Source: Ariolimax columbianus (Eukaryota; Mollusca; Gastropoda; Stylommatophora; Arionidae). From it: a stretch of DNA of 64,000 nucleotides. Every line of letters begins with the position of its first letter. Within the stretch, counting starts at the first letter, position 1. The translations under genes and the position numbers were made by a program. This document shows positions 23,255-34,429 of the stretch, piece after piece. The notes beneath the pieces are model-generated. The model did no database searches. It had not been told where the DNA came from and saw nothing but the letters and a program-made list of their open reading frames with translations. The stretch is taken from NCBI GenBank assembly GCA_036924085.1, contig JAVGWX010000019.1, positions 14,201,696 to 14,265,695 on the forward strand, read 5' to 3'.

Positions 23255-23635
23255 GTGCAAAAATACAAACGATATGTAATTGAATATGACTTGGCTTCGT
23301 TCGTTCCCAATCTTCCGCTACCAAACCCTGAAAGGGCTTAAGTAGCAGAATGTAGTCCAGAGAACGGAATGCGTTGTGTCGTAGTTTACAGCTTGACTGC
23401 GATATTTGCACCTTTCGGTCCAACACATCCGACTTCAGCAACCATTTTTTTTTAGTACCGGGTTAGCATTCCCTCTTCGATCCCTTCTCCTTAGCCAGTC
23501 TGCCTGCTGCAGCTTGTTATCCAGGATCACCGCGTGGAGGTGTAGAAGGGTCTTAGCAGCTGTGGTTCGCTGGCCTTGATGCTAGCAGCTATGGGTCGCT
23601 GACCACTGCAGCTCATGCGCTCTAATTCAGTATTA
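23255..23635 (-). mobile_element. SINE-like family C
   Basis: Reading the minus strand: a head containing GCATGAGCTGCAGTGGTCAG, the body with GACTGGCTAAGGAGAAGGGA, then the core TGCTGAAGTCGGATG...GGACCGAAAGGTGCAAATA. The tail runs through CTACGACACAACGCATTCCG to GAACGAACGAAGCCAAGTC at 23290. Other copies: 34430-35522, 53650-53985, 53990-54365 and 55650-56428. No complete tRNA-like promoter is evident, so the RNA origin of the head is unknown. Confidence 0.75.
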
Positions 23636-23639
23636 GCAG

Positions 23640-24318
23640 GGTATTTTCGTGTAAAAGAAGAGCCAGAATGGTCAAGTGACAAGTGCCACGGCACTCAAAG
23701 TTACCTTTGTTCGGATTCCTCAAATAGCAAAGCTGCATTACTCTGGAAGCTAAACCCTTTAAAACATTTGTATCAAAGTTAGATGTACTGGGATATAAGG
23801 CGCAAAAGTTATTTGAACACGCCCTGTTTGAGGAAACAAGATATGTAAGAACCAATTGTAGAAGAATATTTCGCTTTTGAAGGTAAAAGGTACTGGGATC
23901 AACTAACGCGACCGGAACGTTTCAGTTGACCCAACTGTGTCGGTGGATCATTTGCAAATTGGTACATGAAAGAAAAAAAGAAAGAAAGAGAGCGAGAAAA
24001 GGAACTGACAACCACACCTCACATAATATGTGGCTTAGTAGTGTCTCTAACACTTTATCCTCAACGGCTGTTTTTGCTATGGGACTTATTATTACTGTTG
24101 GTGTCTTTTTCTTCTAAGCGGTTTGATGGTAAGTATAGTTTCACAAAACACAGTCGGCCGACGTATGCGTTGTACATTTGTACGATAAATCAATCAATCA
24201 ATCAATTGCATTTGGAGCATAAGTCTTGAACAAATACGCACCAAGTCGTCCTGTCATATACCATCTGCTCCAGCTCAATCCATTTACTACAAGTCTCTCT
24301 GATATTTCTGCAAAGTCT

Positions 24319-24365
<47 letters not shown>

Positions 24366-24595
24366 GTTATGAAATATTAGGCACGCTTCTACTTATCTTG
24401 GCTGACGGGGTTTCCAGAACAGTGACTGTCTGGTAATGCCGCAGACCGTTTTTCTCAATGAAAGACCTATCGAACGCCAACGCTTCCCCTGTATGTGTTG
24501 TTCCTAGGACATCAATCTGGTTCTATCCAACAGATTCACATTAGTCATCTTATCATACCGGTCTATTTCCTCTGTTCTGCGCAGGCACCAATTTA
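23640..24595. other. No gene; possible tRNA-like remnant and simple repeats
   Basis: GAATGGTCAAGTGACAAGTG near 23665 with TTGTTCGGATTCC near 23709 resembles a degraded A/B-box pair. GAAA-rich DNA lies at 23966-24002, (AATC)n at 24188-24206 and (TC)n at 24325-24366. No gene is supported. Confidence 0.4.
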
Positions 24596-24599
24596 TGGA

Positions 24600-24930
24600 A
24601 GTGTGTTGTTGTTATTGCTGTTGTTATTGTTGTTGTTATTGTTGTTGTTATTGAATGCTCACAATGAGTAGGATTACTCTTTTGTGTGCCCTGAAAAGGA
24701 CGTTAAGTGACGGATTGTCATAGTTTTCCTCACATCACGAGCGTGCTGATAAAGGTGGACCGGGGTCCTCCAGACGGTTGGGCTATGCTTGGTTTCGTCT
24801 GCGTGTTGTCATTTCTACGGGGATCACGTCGATCCCTCACCTGGTTTGCCAGGCTGCCATGAAAACAGTCCGTTTCCAGGGAGGGCTACGGGAAAGCTGA
24901 GGTGAAGGTCTTGTTAGTATCTTTTTGTGG
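24600..24930 (+). mobile_element. SINE-like family D, single copy
   Basis: Begins in (TTG/TTA)n, then AATGCTCACAATGAGTAGGA, TGCCCTGAAAAGGACGTTAA, CCTCACATCACGAGCGTGCT, GACGGTTGGGCTATGCTTGG, GATCACGTCGATCCCTCACC and CAGTCCGTTTCCAGG. Comparison with the inverted copies at 33240 and 46850 shows the element is transcribed from the minus strand here, with (CAA)n as its 3' end. Confidence 0.7.
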
Positions 24931-25164
24931 CTTTCCGCATTTCACAGCCATGCAACAGAATAGAATAGAAGATTTATATTTTCGTGTTTGAGTTAACTAA
25001 TTTTGATTCCCATATTTCTCAACGCAATGAAGGCACTCCAAATCTTTTGCGTCCGAATTATGACACCTGAATTCGTGTCATTTGTTAGTTAACAATATCT
25101 TCATTATCGAAAACACACAATATACATTTATGAAATGACTAACTATAGTGCCGAGCTAAGCACG

Positions 25165-25845
25165 GGATAGTTATGTAAGTGATACACTTTTTGGGCTCCA
25201 TTCCTTGTCGACACTGCCATAGAGCTTGTCTAGTGTTGCCACTGGTGATGGCCACATGTGCTTTTTCTGGTCTTCGTACGTCGGGCAATTTTGCAGCAGA
25301 TGTTCAGCGGTCATTTTCCCTGTGCCACACGAGCATTCGCCAGTGCCACCTATCTTCAATTTATTGAATAGATGGTACCTCAGTCTGTTGTGGCCCGTGC
25401 GGAGTCTGAAGACCACGACCTGCTCTCTTCTGTTCAGCTGGTAGTAGGCATCATTTTTTGTGTAGCCAGTATGTTCTGTTTCCCATTTGGCAATGTATAT
25501 GGCCCTAATAAGCCTTTTTGACTCTTCGTAGGTCACACTAGAATCTGGTTGTGGTAGTCTTGCACATTCTTTTGCCAGTCTGTCTGCCACCTCGTTGCCT
25601 TGGATGTTACAGTGGGATGGAACCCACTGTACCACTACTCTTTTTGGTGCATACTGCTGACATAGTTGACAGAGTACTGCTCTTAAATCCTTAAGTTGAG
25701 TATTTTTCTGGCTTTTTAGTGTTGTGACCACGGCCAGGACATCTGTGAACAGGATTATCTGGCTTTCATTGCTTTCGCCTGTGAGCATTACTTCTACTGC
25801 AGCCTTCAGTGCCTCTTGCCTCCGCTCTAAAATTGCTTGAGAATT
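25165..25845 (-). pseudogene. LINE RNase H domain and C-terminal tail
   Basis: A 205-codon open frame starts internally at 25788 and continues open upstream to about 25840 (ILERRQEALKAAVEV). It encodes the second half of an RNase H domain, including FTDVLAVV and VQWVPSHCNIQGNEVADRLA with the last catalytic Asp. A linker with YTKNDAYYQLNRREQ and HNRLRYHLFNKLK follows. It then has a compact Cys-rich ECSCGTGKMTAEHLLQNCP motif (C-x-C-x7-H-x4-C, a knuckle-like tail) and WPSPVATLDKLYG. RNase H removes the RNA strand of the cDNA hybrid during retrotransposition. The first catalytic Asp, the RT and the endonuclease are missing, so the copy is 5'-truncated. It is the best preserved of four related fragments (19705, 55887, 58504). 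Confidence 0.85.
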
Positions 25846-25849
25846 TCAA

Positions 25850-26209
25850 TGAATTAATTCGATCTTAATTGTATGCTTCAATTCTTGTTTAATAACTGAT
25901 AGCTAAGGCAAACCCTACATACATTAGTGGATTTAATCGCACTATTTACGCATGCGCATTTGATATCAAGCCAAGCGAACTCGGTCATGGGTTTACCATT
26001 CAAATTTCTCTATGCTGCCTTTGCAGATTTTGTAAATGTTCCGTATGATCTTACACAATTCTCTTTTCTATCCTTTTAAAATCGAAATAGCCAGTAATGT
26101 TCTAAAGGTCCAAAAAGGTAACTATGCCAAATTTGGTTCTGTTCGTTAGAACGGTTTAGAACTGTATTAGAAATAAACATATTGAACAAAATAGACAGTT
26201 GTGTGCTTG

Positions 26210-26255
<46 letters not shown>

Positions 26256-27135
26256 TGCGGAGGCGGAATGTTTTACACTCCCAACAGTTAAAAAGTGGAT
26301 TATTCTGTAACGTCACTGCCCCCAAAATATTGTGCTGAAAATAGACATCCGGTGCTAAAAAATATATATTTTATTTATTTGGGGTGAATTAAGGGACAAG
26401 TACCGCGTACTGGTAATAGGTTTTGAGCCCTGCACTTTGCTCTGAAAAGTGGATTTTCTACAAAAACTCTAATCGGTCACTCGAAAGTGTCTGCTAAACT
26501 TCTAATGCAAGATATCCATTTAGGGCTAAACATAAATTCGTCACTATTTTTGTCTGGGGTTTAACACAGAGACCTGCTACACGCAGCAAGTTGATCGGGT
26601 CCTGTACCGTCAACCGAAAATACTCGGAACACATTACCAAAACTCTCTCATATGTGGTCCGAACAATTTTTCTTGCGATTTTCATAAATTGTATTCACTT
26701 CTATTGTAATTTAAAAGCAATGAATATTACATTATCAATAGTCCATTTTGTTTCCCTACTACAGTGCTACTTTAATTTATTAATTATCGACAAATGGTGC
26801 TCTCCTGTCCACTTAATAACATCCCGGGAAATCGTTGCTCGCCCCTGTTTTAAGACTTTGAAACGTTAGTCAGTCAGAACAAACTGTTTTCCGTTCTTGG
26901 ATACAGCCCGGTCCTTGTTTCCCAGCAATGCTCGCTTATCTTAAACTCAGCCCACGAGCTATTGCGAAATCTGGATGACTGTACCAATGAATAGATTCGT
27001 GTTCTTACACCGGTATCGCTTTGGATGTTCTAGGTTTTAAGAAAAAAAAGAGCAACAGTGATTCTGCGATGGTTGCGTCTGTCGGAATAAGGACATAACA
27101 TTATTTACAAAGTGTATAATAAACAAACACACACA
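25850..27135. other. No gene; (AT)n microsatellite
   Basis: Unique-looking AT-rich DNA. An (AT)n tract of about 46 bases lies at 26210-26255. The 92-codon frame at 26591-26869 has no recognisable domain. Confidence 0.5.
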
Positions 27136-27149
27136 CCCACACAGTCCCA

Positions 27150-27229
27150 CGCACACACGTATGCATACATACATACATATATACATACATACATGCATGC
27201 ATACATACATACATACATTCATAATATAT

Positions 27230-27260
<31 letters not shown>

Positions 27261-27456
27261 CATACATACATACATACATACATACATACATACATACATA
27301 ATATATATACATACATAATATATATACATACATACATACATACATGCATACATACACACATACATACATACATACATACATACATACATACATACATACA
27401 TACATACATACATACATACATACATACATACATGCATGCATACATGCATGCATACA

Positions 27457-27488
<32 letters not shown>

Positions 27489-27555
27489 CACTTACATGCA
27501 TACATACATACATACATACATACATACATTCATACATACATACATACATACAGAG
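27150..27555. repeat. (CATA)n microsatellite
   Basis: About 400 bases of CATA/TACA with interspersed GCATGC, ATAATATATA and TATATA. The MYVC/HTYI-repeat ORFs on both strands are by-products. Confidence 0.95.
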
Positions 27556-28245
27556 ACGAGGGGGAGGAGAGAAGGGGAACCGAACTGGAGCGGTCAAGGC
27601 AAGGATAGTTTCTTCAATACATGTATGTACTTGTTTTAACCGTGAATGTAATAGGTGGTCTATCAGTGTGGATACATATCTCCTGACCAAGCGAACACGG
27701 GTTCAGTACTCTGGTACTGTCTGTGCATTTTTATTCTCTCTGGATAAACTTGGAATCTAGCATGCACATTGTACATCTACTGCAGGGACAACAGCCTTTA
27801 TCCCTGAAACATAAAAGTATGCACGATTGACCGTCAGCAATGGAAATAAACACAATTATATTTGTATTTTTAACTAACAGCACGTCTGCATTTGTAATGT
27901 ACTGTACAGTGAAAGTTTAGCATGTTTTTTGTGATTATTGACTCCGTGGTTTCTGTTAGGCTGCATCCTGTATTTACACACATAAAAACCCACCAAACTT
28001 AGTTCATTCCCTCCTATTTGGCACTGTTATGAGCACAAAGACGGTACTGTAATTGGCCTCTCCACGTCAAGTCTGTACTAAAGCATGTATGTGCGCCTAC
28101 GGCGGGGGTAGGGTTTAGTACAACCTTTCAAGATTGTCGTAAAAGACTAATAAAGAGAGCTGTGTATAGGACCGGTAACCTTATCTTGTTCTTCCGCTTT
28201 TGTCTGCGATCATTGTTCATTTAGACCTGGGACTCCGGATTCTCA
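27556..28245. other. No gene; possible tRNA-like remnant
   Basis: GTGGTCTATCAGTGTGGATA at about 27655 and CACGGGTTCAGTACTC at about 27697 could be decayed A and B boxes related to 19338. Nothing else is recognisable. Confidence 0.35.
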
Positions 28246-28249
28246 ATAA

Positions 28250-28580
28250 ATTATGTTGTCTTTTTCAGGATCTCAATACCGCCGTACAGTTTCTCCTCGA
28301 GGGGAGTCAGCGTAGGCCACTTCTTCTCCTCAGATCTGTGTGCAGCGGACAGTCGTGAAGACCGCGCGATCATGTCATGTTTGGCAGGTCGCAGTAACGG
28401 GCTGGTGGCACCTTTCTTGAATTCGGTGTACATGTGGTGTCTTATTCTGTTGTGGCCGTTTCGGAGATGTAGTATAATATCCTGATCATTTCTGGACAAT
28501 TGGTAGTTTTGGTCATCTGCGTGTTTTTTTGTTTTTTTGGGGTGGGTGGGGGGGGGGGGGGGTATTCTTCCTGCCACTTG
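28250..28580 (-). pseudogene. LINE C-terminal tail fragment
   Basis: The minus strand encodes DQNYQLSRNDQDIILHLRNG followed by HNRIRHHMYTEFKKG and, near the end, LTPLEEKLYG. This layout matches the region downstream of RNase H in the 25165 copy (YYQLNRREQVVVFRLRTGHN, then TLDKLYG), but the sequence is clearly different. The Cys-rich knuckle is degraded. A poly-G run at about 28547-28562 marks the 5' edge. Confidence 0.65.
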
Positions 28581-28699
28581 ACATTGATTGATTTGACCTT
28601 TTATTATGGCCTATGCTTGTCATAGTTGACCAATTTCATCACATAAAACCAATGCTATCGGAACCACTACTATCTGCTGTTGTTGTTGTTGCTAACGTC

Positions 28700-30290
28700 A
28701 CTCGTACGTGAGTTAAGTACTCCTGGCAACGTTCTTTGGTGGCAGGTTACAGTAGCTCTCTCGCGTTCCCAATCGTATTTGAGAAGGTGGACTGCGGTAC
28801 TCCTGGCTGTGGTGCAATGCGAGACTCCTTAGTAAACTCATCACAATGGGGATCGCAATACCGATCCACACCTTGTTAGCCAAACTGTCATAAAACAGCC
28901 TTTTTTTCGTGGGAAAATTGCTTGGGAGTGAGGTAGGGTCTTGTTCCGTATGTCTCACCTTACCCTGACTAACATTGTCTGATCAGTATGTCTCACCTGA
29001 CCAACACTGTCTGTTCAGTATGTTTCACCTGACAACGACTAACATTGTCTGTTCAGTATGTTTCACCTGACAACGACTAACATTGTCTGTTCAGTATGTT
29101 TCACCTGACCAACATTGTCTGTTCAGTATGTTTCACCTGACCAACATTGTCTGTTCAGTATGTTTCACCTGACCAACATTGTCTGTTCAGTATGTCTCAC
29201 CTGACGCTGACTAACATTGTCTGTTCAGTATGTTTCACCTGACCAACATTGTCTGTTCAGTATGTTTCACCTGACCAACATTGTCTGTTCAGTATGTCTC
29301 ACCTGACGCTGACTAACATTGTCTGTTCAGTATGTTTCACCTGACGCTGACTAACATTGTATGTTCAGTATGTTTCACCTGACCAACATTGTCTGTTCAG
29401 TATGTTTCACCTGACCAACATTGTCTGTTCAGTATGTGTCACCTGACACTGACTAACATTGTCTGTTCAGTATGTTTCACCTGACCAACATTGTCTGTTC
29501 AGTATGTTTCACCTGACACTGACTAACATTGTCTGTTCAGTATGTTTCACCTGACCAACATTGTCTGTACAGTATGTTTCACCTGACCAACGACTAACAT
29601 TGTCTGTTCAGTATGTTTCACCTGACCAACATTGTCTGTTCAGTATGTTTCACCTGACAACGACTAACATTGTCTGTTCAGTATGTTTCACCTGACAACG
29701 ACTAATATTGTCTGTTCAGTATGTTTCACCTGACAACGACCAACATTGTCTGTTCGGTATGTTTCACCTGACCAACATTGTCTGTTCAGTATGTTTCACC
29801 TGACCAACATTGTCTGTTCAGTATGTTGCACCTGACAACGACTAACATTGTCTGTTCAGTATGTTTCACCTGACCAACATTGTCTGTTCAGTATGTTTCA
29901 CCTGACCCTGACCAACATTGTCTGTTCAGTATGTTTCACCTGACACTGACTAACATTGTCTGTTCAGTATGTTTCACCTGACCAACATTGTCTGTTCAGT
30001 ATGTTTCACCTGACACTGACTAACATTGTCAGTTCAGTATGTTTCACCTGACTAACATTGTCTGTTCAGTATGTCTCACCTGACGCTGACTAACATTGTC
30101 TGTTCGGTATGTTTTACCTGACGCTGACTAATATTGTCTGTTTAGTATGTCTCACCTGACCCTAACATTGTCTTTTCGATATGTCTCACCTGACCCTGAC
30201 TAATATTGTCTGTTCGGTATGTCTCACCTGACCCTGACTAACATTGTCTGTTCAGCATGTTTTGCCTGACCTGACGTTAGTCTCCCCAAT
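28700..30290 (-). mobile_element. SINE-like family D with a 1.3-kb internal minisatellite
   Basis: The family D body runs 28715-28960 (GGTTACAGTAGCTCT, GGCTGTGGTGCAATGCGA, ACCTTGTTAGCCA), followed on the plus strand by the minisatellite. In element orientation the expanded segment is at the 5' side, before the body. A (TTG)n run at 28678-28692 corresponds to the (CAA)n 3' tail. The single-unit copy at 30550-30845 shows the unexpanded layout. Confidence 0.75.
28960..30275. repeat. 32/38-bp minisatellite, about 36 units
   Basis: Two unit lengths: 32 bp with CCTGACCAACATTGTCTG and 38 bp with CCTGACAACGACTAACATTG or CCTGACACTGACTAACATTG. Both share GTTCAGTATGTTTCACCTGA. The 38-bp form also occurs at the ends and in unexpanded family D copies, so the 32-bp form looks like a derived 6-bp deletion that spread through the middle of the array. 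Confidence 0.95.
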
Positions 30291-30545
30291 TGAGCTGACT
30301 GGAACCAGTGACGTATAGATGGTTGCTTGCGTCAGGATCACAGAACCATAATTGACGAAGCCCCTACTCCGCCTCCATATGGTGGCACTTGAAACAGGCG
30401 ACGCCTGTGCAGTCTGGTTACGAAAATAGGGGTCGAATAGGAAAGGCAAATCAGGTCCTAAACATGTCGTGCTGAGATCGAATGTTTCAGGCATAAGGCA
30501 CACATTGTTGTAGTTGAATGTCCACACTAAGTAAGTATATTTTTT
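30291..30545. other. No gene recognised
   Basis: Unique-looking 255-bp segment between two family D copies; a 91-codon minus frame shows no domain. Confidence 0.4.
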
Positions 30546-30549
30546 TATA

Positions 30550-30845
30550 TGCCCTAAAAAAGGGATTCAGTGGCGAGTTGCAGTAACTTTCCTCACATCA
30601 CAAGCGTGCTGACGAACATTGACTCGGGTTCCCCTGGCGGTTGTGCCATGCTTGACTTCTTCTGCTTGCCCCTCACTACAACGTGGTTCATGTCGATCCC
30701 CACCTCGTTAGCCAGGTTGTCATGAAAACAATCCGTTTCCAGAAAGTGAGGTGGGGTATTTGACAGCATATTTTACCTGACTATGACTAACATGTACGAT
30801 CGGTACGCTCTGCCTGACCAAACGCTAGTCTCCCCTCCCCAAAAG
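30550..30845 (-). mobile_element. SINE-like family D, unexpanded
   Basis: Ordered motifs as at 24600: CCCTAAAAAAGGGATTCAGT, CCTCACATCACAAGCGTGCT, GGCGGTTGTGCCATGCTTGA, GTCGATCCCCACCTCGTTAG, CAATCCGTTTCCAG. A single copy of the minisatellite unit (ACCTGACTATGACTAACATG) then precedes CTGACCAAACGCTAGTCTCC. This copy defines the junctions needed to interpret the expanded ones. Confidence 0.75.
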
Positions 30846-31011
30846 GTAAAGCCATCGTAGCTTCTCTGTGAACTACGACACAATGTAACAAAATGTCCGA
30901 GCGAAGAACAAAAGCAATTGCAGGGGGATTTATGTAGCACTTTGTTTCCCTTAAAGAGGTTGCCACCTTCATGCACTATCATGTTCAGTCGTATTTTACG
31001 CCATACAAAAT

Positions 31012-31013
<2 letters not shown>

Positions 31014-31081
<68 letters not shown>

Positions 31082-31082
31082 C
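31014..31082 (+). repeat. (AGT)23 microsatellite
   Basis: A pure AGT run; a second, interrupted AGT/AGC run lies at 31221-31305. Confidence 0.98.
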
Positions 31083-31305
31083 TTGTCCCAACACAGCGGA
31101 GTAATAAGCTGCTCGAGTCTAGACCGCTAAGCAGGAAATCTTCCTCTCGGCTACATTTAGCTCACTCCACAGCTGGGACCTGCACTGGGGCATCTACACC
31201 TGTAGAAGTACAGGTCGACTATTAGTAGTGTTAGTAGCAGTAGTATTAGCAGTAGTAGCAGTAGTAGTAGTAGTAGCAGTAGTGGTAGTAGTAGTAAGTA
31301 GTAGT

Positions 31306-31935
31306 ATTTTCTCTCCTTCAATCTATCCCGCTTTCATAATTCTCTCCTTCAAAACATTTGCAACTAGAAAAATCAACATTTTTCAAGCCTCTTTCTAGTA
31401 TCATTCTCTTTCATATACTATTCCCCCACTATGTCTCTGTTCCAATCTCACTCTTTCTCCCTCTCTCTCTCTCTATGTCTGTCTCTCTCTCTCCCCCTGT
31501 GTGTGTGTGTGTGCTTCTCTCTTTTTCTCAATTCATCCACTCTCAATTCCCAATCTTCAAAACCTTACTGCTACTCTTTTCTTCTACTTTATAAACCCCA
31601 ATTGATGTGTCTGGTGTGTTTCCTTCTCTCCACTAGACCAAACAATGCCAACCAATTGATTGTTTTGTATGTACTATTTTAGTCATTATGTAGATGTATG
31701 CTGTGGAAGTGAATGCCGTTTGGAATACTAATATGTTGCTGGTTGACTCAAGTGGATCTCCTGAGATGGGAGTAAAGAACAGAACAACTAAGTCCTGATA
31801 TGGTTTTCCTAAAATTCGACCAATGATATTCTGTTCATAGGCCTAGAACAAGTCGGACCAACTGCTTTTTGTGCGGACCAAATGTGGCCCGCGTAAAGAT
31901 ATATTGGGATCCATTCCCACTCAGACAATATTTCT
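31306..31935. other. No gene; (TC)n and (GT)n stretches
   Basis: (TC)n at 31458-31495 and (GT)n at 31498-31513. No supported gene. Confidence 0.55.
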
Positions 31936-32039
31936 TTAATTGTGTACATATCCAAATCATTACAAATTTGGACAATATCAACATGAAGAAAACGTATCTC
32001 CTAAAAGTCAAGCCTATCAAGAAAGAGGAGGTCGTGTGC

Positions 32040-32520
32040 TGAGTATTGGCAAGATCTCCTTTGAGACACAAATCTGGATCTACCAGTCCTGCTCTACGGC
32101 TCCGAAACTTGGACATTGCTGAAACACGACATGTCGAGACTAGAAGCCTTCCACATGCGCAACCAGCACCATGTGCATCTGATGGCATGACTACATCCGC
32201 ATCACGGAGGTCTCCCCCAAAACAAGTCTTCTACAAATCTCAGAAACACTTGACTGGCGCCGAGTTTCTTTGTTCGGTCATGTTGTACGACTGGAACAGG
32301 AAAGCCCAGCACACAAGATTCTACACAAGTCATTACTCACCTCCAAAAGACTTCCCCCGACCGGATGGAGGCGCAGAAGAGGCTGTCCCTGTACGGTATA
32401 GCTCCAGCATATATCAACCTCCACCTCCGCCCTGGACGAGGTCTGGAACCACACTGTGGCAGTGGGTCATGGATGTGGCCGACCGAGGCAACGAGCCTCA
32501 GATATCTAAGCAAACATTAT
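32040..32520 (+). pseudogene. LINE RT C-terminal fragment
   Basis: In one plus-strand frame the sequence reads LLYGSETWTLLKHDMSRLEA followed by FHMRNQHH. After a shift it continues with LFGHVVRLEQESPAHK and RPRQRAS-like residues. The order YGSETWTL, AFHMR, LFGHVARL is the conserved region downstream of RT in several LINE clades. At least two frameshifts and one stop make it dead. Confidence 0.65.
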
Positions 32521-32689
32521 TATTATCAAGAAAGGACCAATCATGTTGGAGTGAGACTTGTGAGAAGAAGTGGAAGTCTTTACAAATTTGGGCAGTACAA
32601 TTGACACGTCAGGAGATACAGGTGCAGATGAAAAATATAAATTAAAAAGCCAAGAAGGACATTCCTAACACTGAACAACATAGGGAGAT

Positions 32690-33025
32690 TCAGAGACTAG
32701 ATTTACACCAAAGTTAGAATATTCAACACAAGTGTCAAGTCGGTGTTGTTCTATGGAGCCGAAACATGGAGAAAGACCAAGACGATATAACACGGACTCC
32801 AATACTTCGCTATCAGATGCCTAAGAAGGTTACTAGGCACAAATGGGCAAGGCTCTGTGAGTAATGAAGGCCTGTCGGAAAGGAACCAACAACAGTCGCT
32901 GAGAAAACGAAATTAAGAGAAAAGTGGGTCTGGATAGGACATTGGATAAGTAAAACACTGTCCAACGTAGACAGGCATGCTCTCACGTGGAATTCGCATA
33001 TGAAGAGAGAGAGGGATTGATCAAC
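32690..33025 (+). pseudogene. Second LINE RT C-terminal fragment, different lineage
   Basis: The plus strand encodes RIFNTSVKSVLFYGAETWRK followed by TK, then (after shifts) CLRRLLG, a KSGSG/WIGH-like stretch and RHALTWNSHMKRE. This resembles the RIFNTNVKSVLLYG...WIGHTLRK...LEWNPQGKR block of another LINE lineage. It abuts the fragment at 32040-32520 in the same orientation but comes from the same part of the protein, so these are two separate insertions. Confidence 0.65.
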
Positions 33026-33224
33026 AAATACAGAATAGAATAGAATGAGAGAAAGAATTACTAGATGCTTACACTTAGAGATAGACAGAAATAATAGCCC
33101 AGGAGTGAGTATTCCGGCGATATGTTGTAAAGGAATATATACCTAAAGATGGATCGATGGGTTTTGATTGATCCATTAGCATAAATCATAAGCTTAAGAT
33201 TTGATCAAAACAACTTCGGGGATA

Positions 33225-33605
33225 GGAGACTAACGTTTGGTCTCGCGAAACATACTGATCGGACAAGTTAGTAGGGTCTGGTAAAAACATACTGGCCCAA
33301 GACACACAACTCACTTCTATGCAGGTCTCACTGGAAACGGACTGTTTTCACGGCAGCCTGGCTAATCTAGGTTAGGGATCGACGTGATCTCAGCAGTAGT
33401 GAACGAGTGACACGTAGATGAAGTCAATAATAGCACAATCGCCTGGAGAACCTTAGCAGTTCACTGGAGATGTAAAGAAGACTACTGGAAAACCTCCCCC
33501 CCCCCCCCACACACACACACCGTCTTTAGGGCGCACAAAAGAGTAATCTAACTCATTATGGACATTCAACAACAACAACAGCAACGACAACAACAACAAA
33601 AACAA
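33225..33605 (+). mobile_element. SINE-like family D, inverted relative to 24600-30845
   Basis: Element orientation is plus: GACTAACGTTTGGTCTCGCG, about 1.5 minisatellite units (AAACATACTGATCGGACAAG), CACTGGAAACGGACTGTTTT, GATCGACGTGATCTCAGCAG, TCTTTAGGGCGCACAAAAGA, then a (CAA)n tail at 33570-33605. A poly-C and CA run interrupts it at 33497-33520. The CAA tail gives the 3' end of the family. Confidence 0.75.
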
Positions 33606-33854
33606 CTTTCAACGAAATGCATTTTTCTACTCTCTTTAACCATCATTAGAAATTGTTCTGTTCTGCGAGACTTTTTATGATGTGGTGTGGCCAGTTCCCT
33701 TCCTCGCTGCCTTCTCTTTCTTAATAGTATTCCACGCACTCATTATCATCTGGGTCACCTGGAGTGTATCGGCAAAGGAGATCAAATCCGGCACATTTTG
33801 CTGGGAGACGTGTGCTTTACTTTTGCTTTTTAGAGTATTTGTAAGGAGGTCAAA

Positions 33855-34080
<226 letters not shown>

Positions 34081-34215
34081 TCTATCTGTCTGTCCGTCCG
34101 TCCGTCGTTCCGTCCGTCCGTCCGTCCATCCGTCCGTCTGTCTGTCTGTCTGTTTGTCCGTTTGTCTGTCTGTCTGCCTGCCTGCCTGCCGGCCCGCCCG
34201 TCTGTACGTCCGTCC

Positions 34216-34266
<51 letters not shown>

Positions 34267-34290
34267 CAATCTAATCTATCGGTATGTCTG
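34081..34290. repeat. (CCGT)n / (CTGT)n / (CTAT)n compound microsatellite
   Basis: Tetranucleotides that drift along the tract: GTCC/CCGT, then GTCT, GCCT, and CTAT again. This fits point mutation and re-expansion of a single tetranucleotide repeat. Confidence 0.95.
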
Positions 34291-34429
34291 TCTGTCTATA
34301 TGCCTATATCTCTTTTTCACTCTTTCGCTCACGATTCTCATGGTAATTGTTCTGCTATACCTCCGTGTGTATGTCTGTCTGTTAATCTTCTTTTTCTTTG
34401 GCGTTTGTCCCTGAAAAGGACATTGTGAC

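Noticed and set aside
27037..27760. Met/Tyr/Val/Cys and His/Thr/Tyr ORFs
   Set aside because: Translation of a (CATA)n microsatellite in several frames.
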